From Lachnospiraceae bacterium (lineage in GTDB: Bacteria > Bacillota > Clostridia > Lachnospirales > Lachnospiraceae), in contig JAFUIR010000013.1 of the NCBI GenBank assembly GCA_017468395.1, forward strand, positions 62,001 to 126,000: 64,000 nt of DNA. The letters run 5' to 3'. Below the pieces are notes generated by a model that searched no databases, was not told where the DNA came from, and saw only the letters and a program-made list of their open reading frames with translations. Position numbers and translations under genes: made by a program. Below are positions 8,296 through 17,283 of this stretch, piece by piece. The stretch's first letter is position 1. Every line of letters starts with the position of its first letter.

Positions 8296-11200
8296 CTAAA
8301 ATTGGCTGTTAAATTCTTTTAAGAATATTCTAAACTCCGACAAAGGCATAGGTTTTGCGTAATAATATCCCTGTACGATATCACAACCGCATTCTTTGAT
8401 GAATTCCATCTGTTCTTTTGTTTCCACGCCTTCCATTACGGTGGTAAAGCCCATCTGTTTCATCATGCCTATCAGTGATTTGATAAATTCTTTGTTCCGC
8501 TTGGGATCACTTGTGTAATCAAAGAATTTTCCATCCAATTTAATAATATCCGCTGACACATTAGCCAGCACATTCAAAGAGGAATATCCGCTACCAAAGT
8601 CGTCAATGGAAATAGTAACGCCCAAGTCATGAAGGCGTTCAATATTTTCCTTTAAAGCAGATAAATCCATCATAAATACATTTTCTGTTACTTCCGCTTC
8701 CAGCATTCCCCGGGGCGTTTCATATTTCTCCAAATACTCTGCCACCTTGCTGGTAAAGGCACTTTCCTCATTGTGTCTTCTGGAGAAGTTTACGGAAATG
8801 GGAACCACTTCTTCCCCTTTATTCAGCGCTTCCTGCAAATATTCCAGCACCTGTTCCAGCACACGGTAATCCACTTTCGTAATAAATCCGTTCTTTTCAA
8901 ATACCGGAATAAACTGACCGGGATATACCATGGAACCATCTGCACGAATCCATCTGACCAAAGCCTCGCCGCCGATGATTTTTCCCGTAGCCAGAGATAT
9001 TTTGGGCTGGATAAATGCCTTAAACTCCTGTTTTTCCATAGCTTCAGACATGCGGGCAACCACAGCTTTTTCTTCATCATTTTTGGATTTCATCTTTTCA
9101 CTGTAAACGGTAATGGAGGTTTCCATCACATCCTTGCCGCTTTTTCTGGCAATATTGGCCCCGTCAACAGCCTGTGAAACTGCCTGACCATCCTCTTTCC
9201 ATTCACTGATTCCACTGATAAGACACAAATTACAGTGTTCATAAGTACTATTAATCCTGTCACAAAATCCAGTGGCCAGTTCCTTAAATTCTGCGCCTGC
9301 CGATTCTACGCTGTCTCCGGAAAGCATCGTTACAAAATGGTCGGACGTAACTCTGGTATAATAAATACCTGACTTACACTTTTCCTGCAATTCCTTTGCA
9401 AATTCCTGCAGAATCTTATCGCCTTCAGAATAACCGTAAACTTCATTTATATATTGGAAGTTCGTAAAATCAGAGTAGACAAAATAGAATTTCTGCCCCG
9501 GATTTTCCTTACAATGCTGTGTTGCCAAATCCATAAATCTAAAGTACTGGGGTAACTTTGTCAGCGCATCATAGTTAATCTGCTTGTCCATCTCCTGCTT
9601 TCTCTCTTCGTGTTCCTGCATCTGTTGCAGGCGGTTGAAGATAATATTAGCAAGGCGGTATAATGCATCTTTTTCCTTTTCCCAGTCACGGTCTTTGTCA
9701 CGGTCAACAAAAGCCACATATCCCTTGGGAATACCCATGCCTTTTACGGATACAAATACAATGGAGCCCATTGTTTCTCCATCCATATTCTCCATCTCGC
9801 TGCGGCGCAGAACCATCATTCCCTGATTATCACAGTGACTATCAATATACTCCCAGTCTGTACTACTTTCCGTAAGCAAAGAATTTCTTATCTGGCGTTT
9901 GTTTCGATTGCTCCAATGATACAGTACCTGATGTAAATTACTTTCTTTCTGCCTGATAAAAAGCACATCATCAAATTCAAAAAATTTACAAATTCTGTCC
10001 GATACCATTTTCAAACCGTTTCGGACATCAGATACATTATCCAGAAGTTCCAAGGAAAAGAGCACCAATTCATCTGAACTTTTAATCAGTGTATCTTTTC
10101 TGCTGTAATCCTCATCAATACCCCTAAGATTCAAATATCCGCTGGAAGGCACATCCCCATCCAGTGCTTCCACAATCAAATGGGAGCCTTTATTATTGCG
10201 TTTTACCTGATAAAGGGCATAATCCGCCCACTGGAACATTCTTTCCGCTTCATCTTTGTTACTTCCGTCACAGCGCACCAAACCAAGACTGCAGGAAATT
10301 TTCAGTTCACTTCCCTCTTCCTGATAGACACCCTGGAATTCTTCCTGCATAGCCGCCAAAAGTTCTCTCAGTTTTGCTTCACCCAAGCCTTCTGCCAGCA
10401 TCATAAATTCATCCCCGCCGATACGGCCTTTCAGTGCCTCCGGGAACGTTGTTTTTAATTTGTCTGCAAATGTGCAGATAACTGCATCGCCAAACAAATG
10501 ACCGTTGGTGTCATTTACTTTTTTGAAATTATCTATATCCGCAACCATCAAATAGGCACTCTCGTGCTCTTTCAACTGACTGATGCGCTCGTTAATTCTG
10601 TCTCTGGTCACACGATGATTCAAAAGTCCGGTCAGAGAATCTTTTTCCGATTTTTCCCTGAAAATTCTTTCTCTTTCCTTGCGTTCATCGATATTTAAAG
10701 TTTTTCCGATGACTTTTTCCGGCATGCCTTTGTCATTAAAAATGGTCACACCTTCCAGTTCTATCCAGTGATACTGACCATCTTTATACAACTTACGGAG
10801 TTCTGCATGGATTTTAGGTTTTCCGTTTCTCAAATCTTCACAGAATTCATCCAAAATGTCTGTATCATCGGGATGGAAATATCCTGACTTACGGATATTT
10901 TCCACATAATGCTCTCCAAATTCGTCCGGATTAATAATTGCTTCTGCCTGTTTGGTATAAGTCATATAATCCTTCTGGACATCATACTCAAACAACATAT
11001 CACCGGACATCATAGCGATAATGTTTAATTTTTTCCGTTCCTGTCTGAGTTTCAGATAGGCCTGCTTAGTTTCTGTGATGTCAATAATAACACACTGCAA
11101 AACCGGTTTGCTTCCGCCCACAAGCACCGCCGCCTGCATCATCCGCCATTCTTCCGTTCCGTCTTCCACTTCAACCCGGTACTCCATCTGCATCATTTCA

Positions 11201-11850
11201 CCGGTTTTCACACACTGCTCAATCCTCTCCTGTATTTTGAGCCAGTCACGGGCATTGATAAAACAGTCATAGCGGTTATTCCACTCATCACGCAGTTCTT
11301 CCTTGCTGATGCGCAGCATCTTATAAAGCGCATCTGATGCATACTCAATAATCAAGCCTTTGTCATAACAAATTTTTGCCACGGCGCCGGGGATATTGTC
11401 CGCAAGAAGTTTCATTTCGCCTTTGACGGATGCCAACATTCTTGTAATATCAAACAAAATGATAATAACGCCTTCCACATTACCGGACTTAGTATAATAA
11501 GGGCAGATGCGGACACCCCAAATAAAGCCTTTTCTTTCGATATGGCGCAAAATAACACTCTTATCCTGCATACATTTTTCAACATCTTCCAAAAAAGCAT
11601 GGTATTCTTTCATGAAAGTAATCTCGTTAATGTTTTTACCTGTATCGGAAAGATTCAAATCCGTATGCTTCGTCATAATCGGTGTTACTCTGCGTATATA
11701 GCGCTCATTATCAATAAACAACGCACCTATTTCCGCCGTCACCAAAAGATTATCTAAGTCCGCATTGGCCTTGATAAGTTCATTCATTTTTTCTTGATAT
11801 TCTTTTTCAAAGGTGTAACCCGCTTCTGGTGTCTGCTTACTATCGTACAT
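8296..11850 (-). CDS. Multidomain c-di-GMP signalling protein: PAS x3, GGDEF, GAF-like, degenerate GGDEF, EAL
   Basis: A 1184-residue protein with no membrane segments. PAS-like domains lie at about 30-140, 145-262 and 270-390. A GGDEF domain with an intact RIGGDEF signature (476-482) and metal-binding DIDNFKKVND follows. Residues 560-730 resemble a GAF sensor. A second GGDEF fold (about 745-910) has RVTSDHF in place of the signature and should be inactive. The C-terminal EAL domain has EAL (962-964), DDFGSGYSS (from 1083), EGVET and QGYYYAKP, so phosphodiesterase activity is expected. The protein could both make and degrade cyclic di-GMP, with direction set by the sensors; the degenerate GGDEF may bind GTP to activate EAL, as known for some hybrids. 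It lies directly upstream of pcrA. Confidence 0.93.
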   Translation of the reverse strand: MYDSKQTPEAGYTFEKEYQEKMNELIKANADLDNLLVTAEIGALFIDNERYIRRVTPIMTKHTDLNLSDTGKNINEITFMKEYHAFLEDVEKCMQDKSVILRHIERKGFIWGVRICPYYTKSGNVEGVIIILFDITRMLASVKGEMKLLADNIPGAVAKICYDKGLIIEYASDALYKMLRISKEELRDEWNNRYDCFINARDWLKIQERIEQCVKTGEMMQMEYRVEVEDGTEEWRMMQAAVLVGGSKPVLQCVIIDITETKQAYLKLRQERKKLNIIAMMSGDMLFEYDVQKDYMTYTKQAEAIINPDEFGEHYVENIRKSGYFHPDDTDILDEFCEDLRNGKPKIHAELRKLYKDGQYHWIELEGVTIFNDKGMPEKVIGKTLNIDERKERERIFREKSEKDSLTGLLNHRVTRDRINERISQLKEHESAYLMVADIDNFKKVNDTNGHLFGDAVICTFADKLKTTFPEALKGRIGGDEFMMLAEGLGEAKLRELLAAMQEEFQGVYQEEGSELKISCSLGLVRCDGSNKDEAERMFQWADYALYQVKRNNKGSHLIVEALDGDVPSSGYLNLRGIDEDYSRKDTLIKSSDELVLFSLELLDNVSDVRNGLKMVSDRICKFFEFDDVLFIRQKESNLHQVLYHWSNRNKRQIRNSLLTESSTDWEYIDSHCDNQGMMVLRRSEMENMDGETMGSIVFVSVKGMGIPKGYVAFVDRDKDRDWEKEKDALYRLANIIFNRLQQMQEHEERKQEMDKQINYDALTKLPQYFRFMDLATQHCKENPGQKFYFVYSDFTNFQYINEVYGYSEGDKILQEFAKELQEKCKSGIYYTRVTSDHFVTMLSGDSVESAGAEFKELATGFCDRINSTYEHCNLCLISGISEWKEDGQAVSQAVDGANIARKSGKDVMETSITVYSEKMKSKNDEEKAVVARMSEAMEKQEFKAFIQPKISLATGKIIGGEALVRWIRADGSMVYPGQFIPVFEKNGFITKVDYRVLEQVLEYLQEALNKGEEVVPISVNFSRRHNEESAFTSKVAEYLEKYETPRGMLEAEVTENVFMMDLSALKENIERLHDLGVTISIDDFGSGYSSLNVLANVSADIIKLDGKFFDYTSDPKRNKEFIKSLIGMMKQMGFTTVMEGVETKEQMEFIKECGCDIVQGYYYAKPMPLSEFRIFLKEFNSQF

Positions 11851-11902
11851 CAGTATAGTCCCCCGGTTTCCGCTTATGCGGCACTTTTTCCTTAACTATT
11901 TT

Positions 11903-12667
11903 TTACTTTATTTCCTCTACATCACTGAAATTCCACACTCTGATATTAAACTCTATCAGTGGTGTATCACAGTAGGCACAAGTTTTTGCCCCAAGTCCGG
12001 ATAAAGGTGCTCCGCAGTTCGGACAGTTTAACCCCAGTGCTGCATCTGCCATACTTTCAATCACATCCCTATCCTGGATATAAATCATTTTTATATTAAA
12101 TTTAGCCTGTGTTTTCAAATCTTTACGACCGGCTATTACTTCTCCCTGCTTTATGGTATAATACACAAATTCAACCGCTGACTGGAAGGTAATGCTGCAA
12201 CGACCTTTTTCCTTCCGGTACTGGTGAAGTTCCGTCCTGTGAACCTTGATTTTATCATAATGGGATCTCAGGGACTGGGCTTTCTGCATAGAAACATACA
12301 TCGATAACTTATCTTTCAGTTCCTGCGTTCCTTCCGTAAGTAATGCCACATTCTGCGCATCTATTCCGCGCAAAAAACTAATCAGTACATTTTCCGCTCT
12401 TTCTTTCATTTCATCATAATGAAATTCCGGAAAGTCCCTGACAATCCTGGGTAAATACAGCCCGGTTGCCGAGGAAACCGATTTTGGCGTCGTGGAATAT
12501 TCCATGTTCATTTTTTTAATGCCTGCACTGACTGAACTGGTTCCCCAGATAGCCCGTGACAGACCTCTGACTTTTTTGCTGATGTTTCTGTAAATAATGT
12601 AAAATATCAATATCAGTATCAGAATCAGCACCAGAATAATTATCAGACCAATAATTATTGCTTCCAT
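11903..12667 (-). CDS. Membrane-anchored Tim44-like protein with zinc ribbon
   Basis: A 254-residue protein. Residues 3-26 are a very hydrophobic Ile/Leu helix, a membrane anchor. Residues about 80-205 form an alpha/beta domain resembling the Tim44-like fold (FHYDEMKERAENVLISFL ... KVHRTELHQY). Residues 215-237 are a CxxC-CxxC zinc ribbon (CPNCGAPL ... CAYCDTPL). It follows the SPFH/zinc-ribbon gene by 77 bases holding two hairpins. Tim44-like domains with zinc ribbons occur near SPFH proteins in Firmicutes and are thought to act in membrane quality control; I infer that role here and cannot assign a substrate. Confidence 0.7.
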   Translation of the reverse strand: MEAIIIGLIIILVLILILILIFYIIYRNISKKVRGLSRAIWGTSSVSAGIKKMNMEYSTTPKSVSSATGLYLPRIVRDFPEFHYDEMKERAENVLISFLRGIDAQNVALLTEGTQELKDKLSMYVSMQKAQSLRSHYDKIKVHRTELHQYRKEKGRCSITFQSAVEFVYYTIKQGEVIAGRKDLKTQAKFNIKMIYIQDRDVIESMADAALGLNCPNCGAPLSGLGAKTCAYCDTPLIEFNIRVWNFSDVEEIK

Positions 12668-12689
12668 TAACTTTTCCGCCTTATTTCAT

Positions 12690-12731
12690 CCTATTGGTAA
12701 AGACAGCAATAGGCGGGGCCTGGCCCCGCCG
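12690..12731 (-). other. Two hairpins between SPFH and Tim44-like genes
   Basis: A GC-rich hairpin (GGCGGGGCC/GGCCCCGCC, 12712-12730) is followed on the minus strand by a second, weaker one (CTATTG...CAATAG, 12691-12712). Neither is followed by a T-run, so these look like an mRNA processing or stability element, or partial attenuator, between two co-transcribed genes rather than a full terminator. Confidence 0.5.
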
Positions 12732-12744
12732 GTACTGCTAAACA

Positions 12745-14172
12745 TTACTTTCTGTCATTATCGTCAAATGCATCTCCACATTCCGGGCAGAATTTAGGAG
12801 GATTTGCAGGATCTTCCGGTTCCCATCCGCACTTATCACATCTGTACAAAGGTACACCTTCAGGCTTCTTGCTGCCGCATTCGCTACAGAATTTACCCTG
12901 ATTTACATGTCCGCATGCACAAGTCCATCCCGCATCCGCCGGTTTGGGTGAGCCGCACTCAGTACAGAATTTACTGCGGTTATCATTCTTTCCGCAAGAA
13001 CAGGTCCATCCCAGTACAGGGGCTGCTGATGCAGGTTGCATTGCAGGTGCTGCTTCAGTAGCAGGCGCTTCCTGCGCAGGTGCCTGTGGCTTATTAAACA
13101 AGCCTGTGCCGAATCCCATATCGTTGGGCTGATTGTTCATCTGACCGTTCGCCTGTCCGTTTGCCTGCCCCATAGCGAAAAGGGTATTGGCATCCATACC
13201 GCCCATCATGTTTGCCATATTCATTCCGGCAAATGCCATCATAGGTCCTGTGGAAGTATTTGATGCTGCCATTTTCATTGCCTCTGCCTGTGCCAATGAA
13301 ATATTTGCAGCTGCCATATCTGCATTGCGGTATACCGCTTTCTCCTGAAGTTCGGTAATTCTATTTTCAATCTCTTCCGATACCTTAGGATTGATGGTCA
13401 TGGATACCATCTCAATACCACGCAGTCTCGCCCATTTCTCGGACAACACTTCGTTCATCGCCTCTGTAAGTTCTACGGTATGTGCAACGATTGCACTGTA
13501 ACGTACACCCTGAGCAGAAATCTTTGCCAGTGCAGGCTGAAGTGCTGTTAACAGTTCACCTTTCATCATGCTTGCAAGTTCGCTCTTTCTATACTCTTCG
13601 GTTACGTTGCCGCATACATTTGTATAGAACAAAAGAGGGTCAACAATCTTATATGTATATTCACCGTTACATCTCAGTGTGGTATCCATATCCAAACCAA
13701 TATTGGCATCCACAATTCTAAAAGGAATCGGGTTGGCGGTACCATAAAGGTTATTCATAATTTCCTTGGTATTGAAATAATAGATTCTCTGGTCTTTCGC
13801 TGTGTTACCGCCGGTAGTAAATCTTTTACCGAATGTCTTAAAGGATTTCACAATATTATCGCCCAAATTTCCAAAGAGCAAGGACGGCTCAGTAGAAGAA
13901 TCATATATAAATTCGCCGGACTCCGCACAAAACTCTACTACTTTACCCTGATCAACGATAATCATACACTGACCTTCATTGACCGCAATAATAGAACCGT
14001 TGGAAATAATATTATCAATTCCTTTGGTATTACTGTTTCTTCCATCCGTAACCTTCTGCTGGCCTTTTACAACCAAAACATCATTGGGAATAGAATCACA
14101 ATAGAAATACTCGCGCCACTGGTCAGCCATCAAACTGCCAAAAGCATCTTTTACCGCTTTAATCAAACCCAT
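12745..14172 (-). CDS. SPFH (stomatin/prohibitin-like) protein with C-terminal zinc ribbons, YdjI type
   Basis: A 475-residue protein of the COG4260 group. Residues 1-280 are the SPFH/band 7 domain (begins MGLIKAVKDAFGSLMADQWREYF). A Gly/Asn/Met- and then Ala/Pro-rich linker spans about 290-385 (GQANGQANGQMNNQ). The last 90 residues hold three zinc-ribbon units: WTCSCGKNDNRSKFCTECG, WTCACGHVNQGKFCSECG and YRCDKCGWEPEDP...FCPECG. There is no N-terminal membrane helix, so membrane association is likely peripheral. In Bacillus the homologous YdjI is encoded with a PspA homologue; no PspA gene is present here, but the Tim44-like gene follows. A strong promoter lies upstream at 14226-14254. Confidence 0.88.
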   Translation of the reverse strand: MGLIKAVKDAFGSLMADQWREYFYCDSIPNDVLVVKGQQKVTDGRNSNTKGIDNIISNGSIIAVNEGQCMIIVDQGKVVEFCAESGEFIYDSSTEPSLLFGNLGDNIVKSFKTFGKRFTTGGNTAKDQRIYYFNTKEIMNNLYGTANPIPFRIVDANIGLDMDTTLRCNGEYTYKIVDPLLFYTNVCGNVTEEYRKSELASMMKGELLTALQPALAKISAQGVRYSAIVAHTVELTEAMNEVLSEKWARLRGIEMVSMTINPKVSEEIENRITELQEKAVYRNADMAAANISLAQAEAMKMAASNTSTGPMMAFAGMNMANMMGGMDANTLFAMGQANGQANGQMNNQPNDMGFGTGLFNKPQAPAQEAPATEAAPAMQPASAAPVLGWTCSCGKNDNRSKFCTECGSPKPADAGWTCACGHVNQGKFCSECGSKKPEGVPLYRCDKCGWEPEDPANPPKFCPECGDAFDDNDRK

Positions 14173-14225
14173 CTCTTTGTCCTCCGTTTATATATACTTG
14201 TTTTAAACTCTCACAGTTTACGTCT

Positions 14226-14254
14226 ATTGTATCAAGTTTTCGCATATTTCTCAA
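14226..14254 (-). promoter_or_regulatory. Promoter of SPFH gene
   Basis: Minus-strand TTGAGA (14249-14254), a 17-base spacer, then TACAAT (14226-14231). It lies about 55 bases upstream of the SPFH start codon, in the intergenic region shared with the divergent XRE-type gene. Confidence 0.65.
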
Positions 14255-14355
14255 TAAACTTTTACAATATCTTTGACTTTTTCTTTACATTCTGAAAAAA
14301 TTCACATAAACTGTTACTTACAAAGACTATTATAGCATACAAAGGAGCATTACTT

Positions 14356-14841
14356 ATGGGAAAAAAAGCCACGAAGGCCGCCGATAATATGTATTATATT
14401 GCACGTTGCGAGGCTGCAAATACCAACGAAGACTTTTCCAGCCGCGAAAGTGCCGCTGAAATCACAGGCATTGACCGCACCAGACTTGCCCGCATCGAAC
14501 TTGACACCATCAATCCCTACCCGGAGGAAGTACTTGCCATGGCCCGTGCTTATAACACCCCTGAACTGTGCAATTCTTACTGCGCCAGGGAATGCCCCAT
14601 CGGTCAAACAAGTGTGACGGAAGTTACCATCGACGATTTTGACCGTCTTGCCCTCAAGGTACTGGGTTCCCTAAAAGATATCGACGAACTGCGCATGTCA
14701 CTGATTGCCATTTCCGAGGACGGCGTCATTTCCGAAAATGAACAGGCCACCTTCCACGAAATCTTGGACTCCCTCGAAAAAATATCTAACAATGCCAATG
14801 CCCTGCGCCTTTGGGCCATCAAGAATATCCGCATTGAGTAA
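14356..14841 (+). CDS. XRE/Cro-type helix-turn-helix regulator
   Basis: A 161-residue protein. Residues about 12-70 form a lambda-repressor-like HTH domain (YIARCEAA...SSRESAAEITGIDRTRLARIELDTINPYPEEVLAMARAY), followed by a short Cys-containing stretch (CNSYCARECPIG). The C-terminal half is helical and probably mediates dimerisation. The start is fixed by AAAGGAG nine bases upstream. It diverges from the SPFH operon and could regulate it; this is inferred only from position. A strong bidirectional terminator follows. Its target and signal cannot be told from sequence. Confidence 0.85.
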   Translation: MGKKATKAADNMYYIARCEAANTNEDFSSRESAAEITGIDRTRLARIELDTINPYPEEVLAMARAYNTPELCNSYCARECPIGQTSVTEVTIDDFDRLALKVLGSLKDIDELRMSLIAISEDGVISENEQATFHEILDSLEKISNNANALRLWAIKNIRIE

Positions 14842-14843
14842 GC

Positions 14844-14882
14844 AAAAAGCGCCACCTGGTTTTCAGGCGACGCTTTTTTTTC
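14844..14882. terminator. Bidirectional terminator
   Basis: AGCG/CGCT plus CCTG/CAGG arms around GTTTT, flanked by AAAAA on the left and eight Ts on the right, between the convergent XRE-type and substrate-binding-protein genes. Confidence 0.85.
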
Positions 14883-14902
14883 CTGCATTTGTGCCCTACA
14901 TT

Positions 14903-15904
14903 CTACTTTTCTGCCGCTTTCTTGGCATATTCTGTTGTTACCAAATCTTCATAAGGCACTCTTTCATCCAGTTCCCCTGCCTCATCCAAAATATTCTGGA
15001 GCAGAGTAAAAGCATCTTCCTCAAAAATCAGATTGTCTTTCCAGGTATCCTGCTCGTAATATCTTGTTATGATGGTTACAAGGGTTTCCATATCCGTCTC
15101 TTCAAACTGAGGTTTGATTATTTCTGCAATCTCCTGCGGTGTGTGGCTGTTTACATAGTCCATACCCTTTTGCAACGCATTGGTAAAGGACTGAATCACT
15201 TGCGGGTTTTCTTCAATGAAACTCTTTCTTGCAGAAAAGGCGGTGTACGGCACATAGCCGGATTCTTCACCCAAGGATGCCACAATATAGCCGTCCCCTT
15301 TTTCCTCCAAGGCTGTTGCGTGGGGTTCAAATTCCACGGTAAACTGCCCCTGACCACCGGAAAAAGCCGCTGCTGTGGAACCAAAGTCAATGCTTTGGTC
15401 GATGCTTAAATCCGTCTTAGGATCAATATTATTTTTCTTCAAAATATACTCAAACACCATCTGGGGCATACCGCCGGCTCTGCCGCCCAAAACTTCCGTT
15501 CCTTTCAACATATCCCATTTAAAATTATCCACAGGCTCTCTGGATACCAGGAAATTTCCGGCACGCTGTGTCAACTGCGCAAAATTCACTACATAATCTT
15601 CGGTACCGCCCACATAAGTATAAATAGTACTTTCACTTCCCATAAATCCAACATCTGCTTCACCGGTCAAAACGGCTGTCATGGTTTTGTCAGCTCCAAA
15701 ACCGGTAACCAGTTCAATGTCAATACCTTCCTCGGCAAAATAATCTTCTTCAATGGCTACATACATAGGTGCGTAGAAGATGGAATGTGCCACTTCGTTT
15801 AATGTTATCTTTTGCAGGTCGCTGTCACTATCACTGCCTCCACAGGCTACTGCGGTGGATGCTAAAAAAAGCACCAGCGAAAAAGTCAGTAGTTTCTTTT
15901 TCAT
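14903..15904 (-). CDS. ABC transporter substrate-binding lipoprotein, NMT1/THI5/SsuA-like
   Basis: A 333-residue periplasmic-binding-type protein anchored as a lipoprotein: signal peptide residues 1-20 ending at the lipobox ASTAVAC, then a Ser/Asp linker. The mature part begins KITLNEVAHSIFYAPMYVAIEEDYFAEEGIDIELV, the hallmark of the NMT1/THI5-like family that binds thiamine precursors, sulfonates, nitrate or taurine. GGRAGGMPQMVFEYIL and YTAFSARKSFIEENP follow the same family pattern. No permease or ATPase gene adjoins it: a terminator lies downstream and a HIT-protein gene upstream. It must pair with a transporter encoded elsewhere. The ligand cannot be deduced. Confidence 0.88.
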   Translation of the reverse strand: MKKKLLTFSLVLFLASTAVACGGSDSDSDLQKITLNEVAHSIFYAPMYVAIEEDYFAEEGIDIELVTGFGADKTMTAVLTGEADVGFMGSESTIYTYVGGTEDYVVNFAQLTQRAGNFLVSREPVDNFKWDMLKGTEVLGGRAGGMPQMVFEYILKKNNIDPKTDLSIDQSIDFGSTAAAFSGGQGQFTVEFEPHATALEEKGDGYIVASLGEESGYVPYTAFSARKSFIEENPQVIQSFTNALQKGMDYVNSHTPQEIAEIIKPQFEETDMETLVTIITRYYEQDTWKDNLIFEEDAFTLLQNILDEAGELDERVPYEDLVTTEYAKKAAEK

Positions 15905-15974
15905 AAAAAACCTCCATTTTTTCGTGATGCTTTATGTTATTCATTTTATATAATTATGTTCACAAATAAGTTTC

Positions 15975-16394
15975 TTACAGATTTGCTTTGATTTTTTCAA
16001 TCATTTCCGCATACTCTGCATCGGTAAGATACACTTTTGCGGGATTCATCTGGAATGTGCCTCCCCATTCATCCTTGTCCTTATATTTGGGCACAAGATG
16101 CATGTGCAAATGACAACCTGTATCGCCGTAGGCACCATAATTTAATTTATCCGGGCTAAAAGCTGCATGAATGGCCTTTGCTGCTTTAGTCACATCTGCC
16201 ATAAACGCATTCCGCTCTTCTTCGCTGATATTTACAATTTCGCTGACATGGTCTTTGTATGCCACGATACATCTGCCGGGCTTACTCTGTTCCTTAAAAA
16301 GAATCAGGCTACTGACCTCAAGTTCACAAATAAAAATACCGAACTTCTCCAAAAGTTCTCCTCTCATGCAATAACCGCAATTACAATCTTTCAT
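15975..16394 (-). CDS. HIT-family nucleotide hydrolase/transferase
   Basis: A 139-residue histidine-triad protein. The signature HLHMHLVPKY lies at about residues 95-104 with GDTGCHLHMH just before it. The N-terminus MKDCNCGYCMRGE carries clustered cysteines (CNCGYC) likely to bind zinc, as seen in some bacterial HIT proteins. The family cleaves or transfers nucleotide monophosphates from phosphoramidate or AMP-conjugate substrates. It lies between the DUF1836 gene and the substrate-binding lipoprotein gene on the same strand. Confidence 0.92.
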   Translation of the reverse strand: MKDCNCGYCMRGELLEKFGIFICELEVSSLILFKEQSKPGRCIVAYKDHVSEIVNISEEERNAFMADVTKAAKAIHAAFSPDKLNYGAYGDTGCHLHMHLVPKYKDKDEWGGTFQMNPAKVYLTDAEYAEMIEKIKANL

Positions 16395-16420
16395 GCTTAT
16401 ATCCCTCTCTTTATGTTTAT

Positions 16421-17074
16421 TTATGGATTTTTCTCATTCTTTTTGTCTGTCTTTTTGGCTTCCTTAAGGTCCTTAGACTTCTCTTTCTCTCCCAACTCAT
16501 CAATAAGTTTTTCAATAATCATCCTTTTGACATAAACATCTACGCTCAAAAAGCAGATAAAGGAAAACAACTTCAAAAAGTCCTTGTCTTCATCCGGTGC
16601 TGCCTCAAAAGTCTGTCCCGCCAAATTATATTTATTGCTTACATCCGCTTTCAACACATCTACCAGTTCTTTTTCCGCACTAAACACTTCGTTGTAGATG
16701 TCTTTCAGGGAAAACTCACCCTCACTTTGGAAATATTTCTCCGTTATGGGCGAAAGCAGGGTCTGTATATCATTGATAGACAAAACGCCTTTATAATAAT
16801 AAATAAATATCAGCAAAAGAACGTGCTCCTTGGAGTACTTTTTCTTTACCGGTGGTGGCAACAAATCATTTTTGGCATAATTGTTAATCATGGTTTTGGT
16901 CAAAATTTTATCATCACCGGGATTTCTCACCGATGCCTTTAATTTTTCATCCATGAAAGTAGTCACCTGATCCATATATAAGTCGATATTGGGAATATCC
17001 TCCGGCTTAATATATTCAATTCGATCCAGACTCTCCATCAAACTCTCCAACAGGTTTTCAGAATCTAAAGTCAT
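16421..17074 (-). CDS. DUF1836 domain protein
   Basis: A 217-residue cytoplasmic protein of the Firmicutes DUF1836 family. The core, residues about 20-125, includes YIKPEDIPNIDLYMDQVTTFMD and the KILTKTMINNYAKNDLLPPP segment, which resembles a MerR-like winged helix-turn-helix. The C-terminal tail is Lys/Glu-rich (KEKSKDLKEAKKTDKKNEK). A DNA-binding regulatory role is inferred from this HTH-like core and is not proven for the family as far as I know. A near-consensus promoter lies just upstream (17123-17151). Confidence 0.82.
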   Translation of the reverse strand: MTLDSENLLESLMESLDRIEYIKPEDIPNIDLYMDQVTTFMDEKLKASVRNPGDDKILTKTMINNYAKNDLLPPPVKKKYSKEHVLLLIFIYYYKGVLSINDIQTLLSPITEKYFQSEGEFSLKDIYNEVFSAEKELVDVLKADVSNKYNLAGQTFEAAPDEDKDFLKLFSFICFLSVDVYVKRMIIEKLIDELGEKEKSKDLKEAKKTDKKNEKNP

Positions 17075-17122
17075 GTTACGCCCTCACCTCTCCATCTCTT
17101 TCGTAAACACTTATGATTTTTT

Positions 17123-17151
17123 ATTATATAGTATTCAAAACTACATGACAA
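17123..17151 (-). promoter_or_regulatory. Promoter of DUF1836 gene
   Basis: Minus-strand TTGTCA (17146-17151), a 17-base spacer and a perfect TATAAT (17123-17128), about 50 bases upstream of the start codon. Confidence 0.75.
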
Positions 17152-17283
17152 GTTTTTTCATCAAATACTCTTCCAAATTTATTTGTTTTTTCTATCTTTA
17201 CTTTAAAACTTTAATATGATAAAATATCTATATTAATTCTTTAAACTTATAAAGCGTAAAAGTTATGGAGAGGTAAATTACAT

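Noticed and set aside
12712..12730. GC-rich hairpin as a full terminator between the SPFH and Tim44-like genes
   Set aside because: No T-run follows on the minus strand, and the two genes look co-transcribed.
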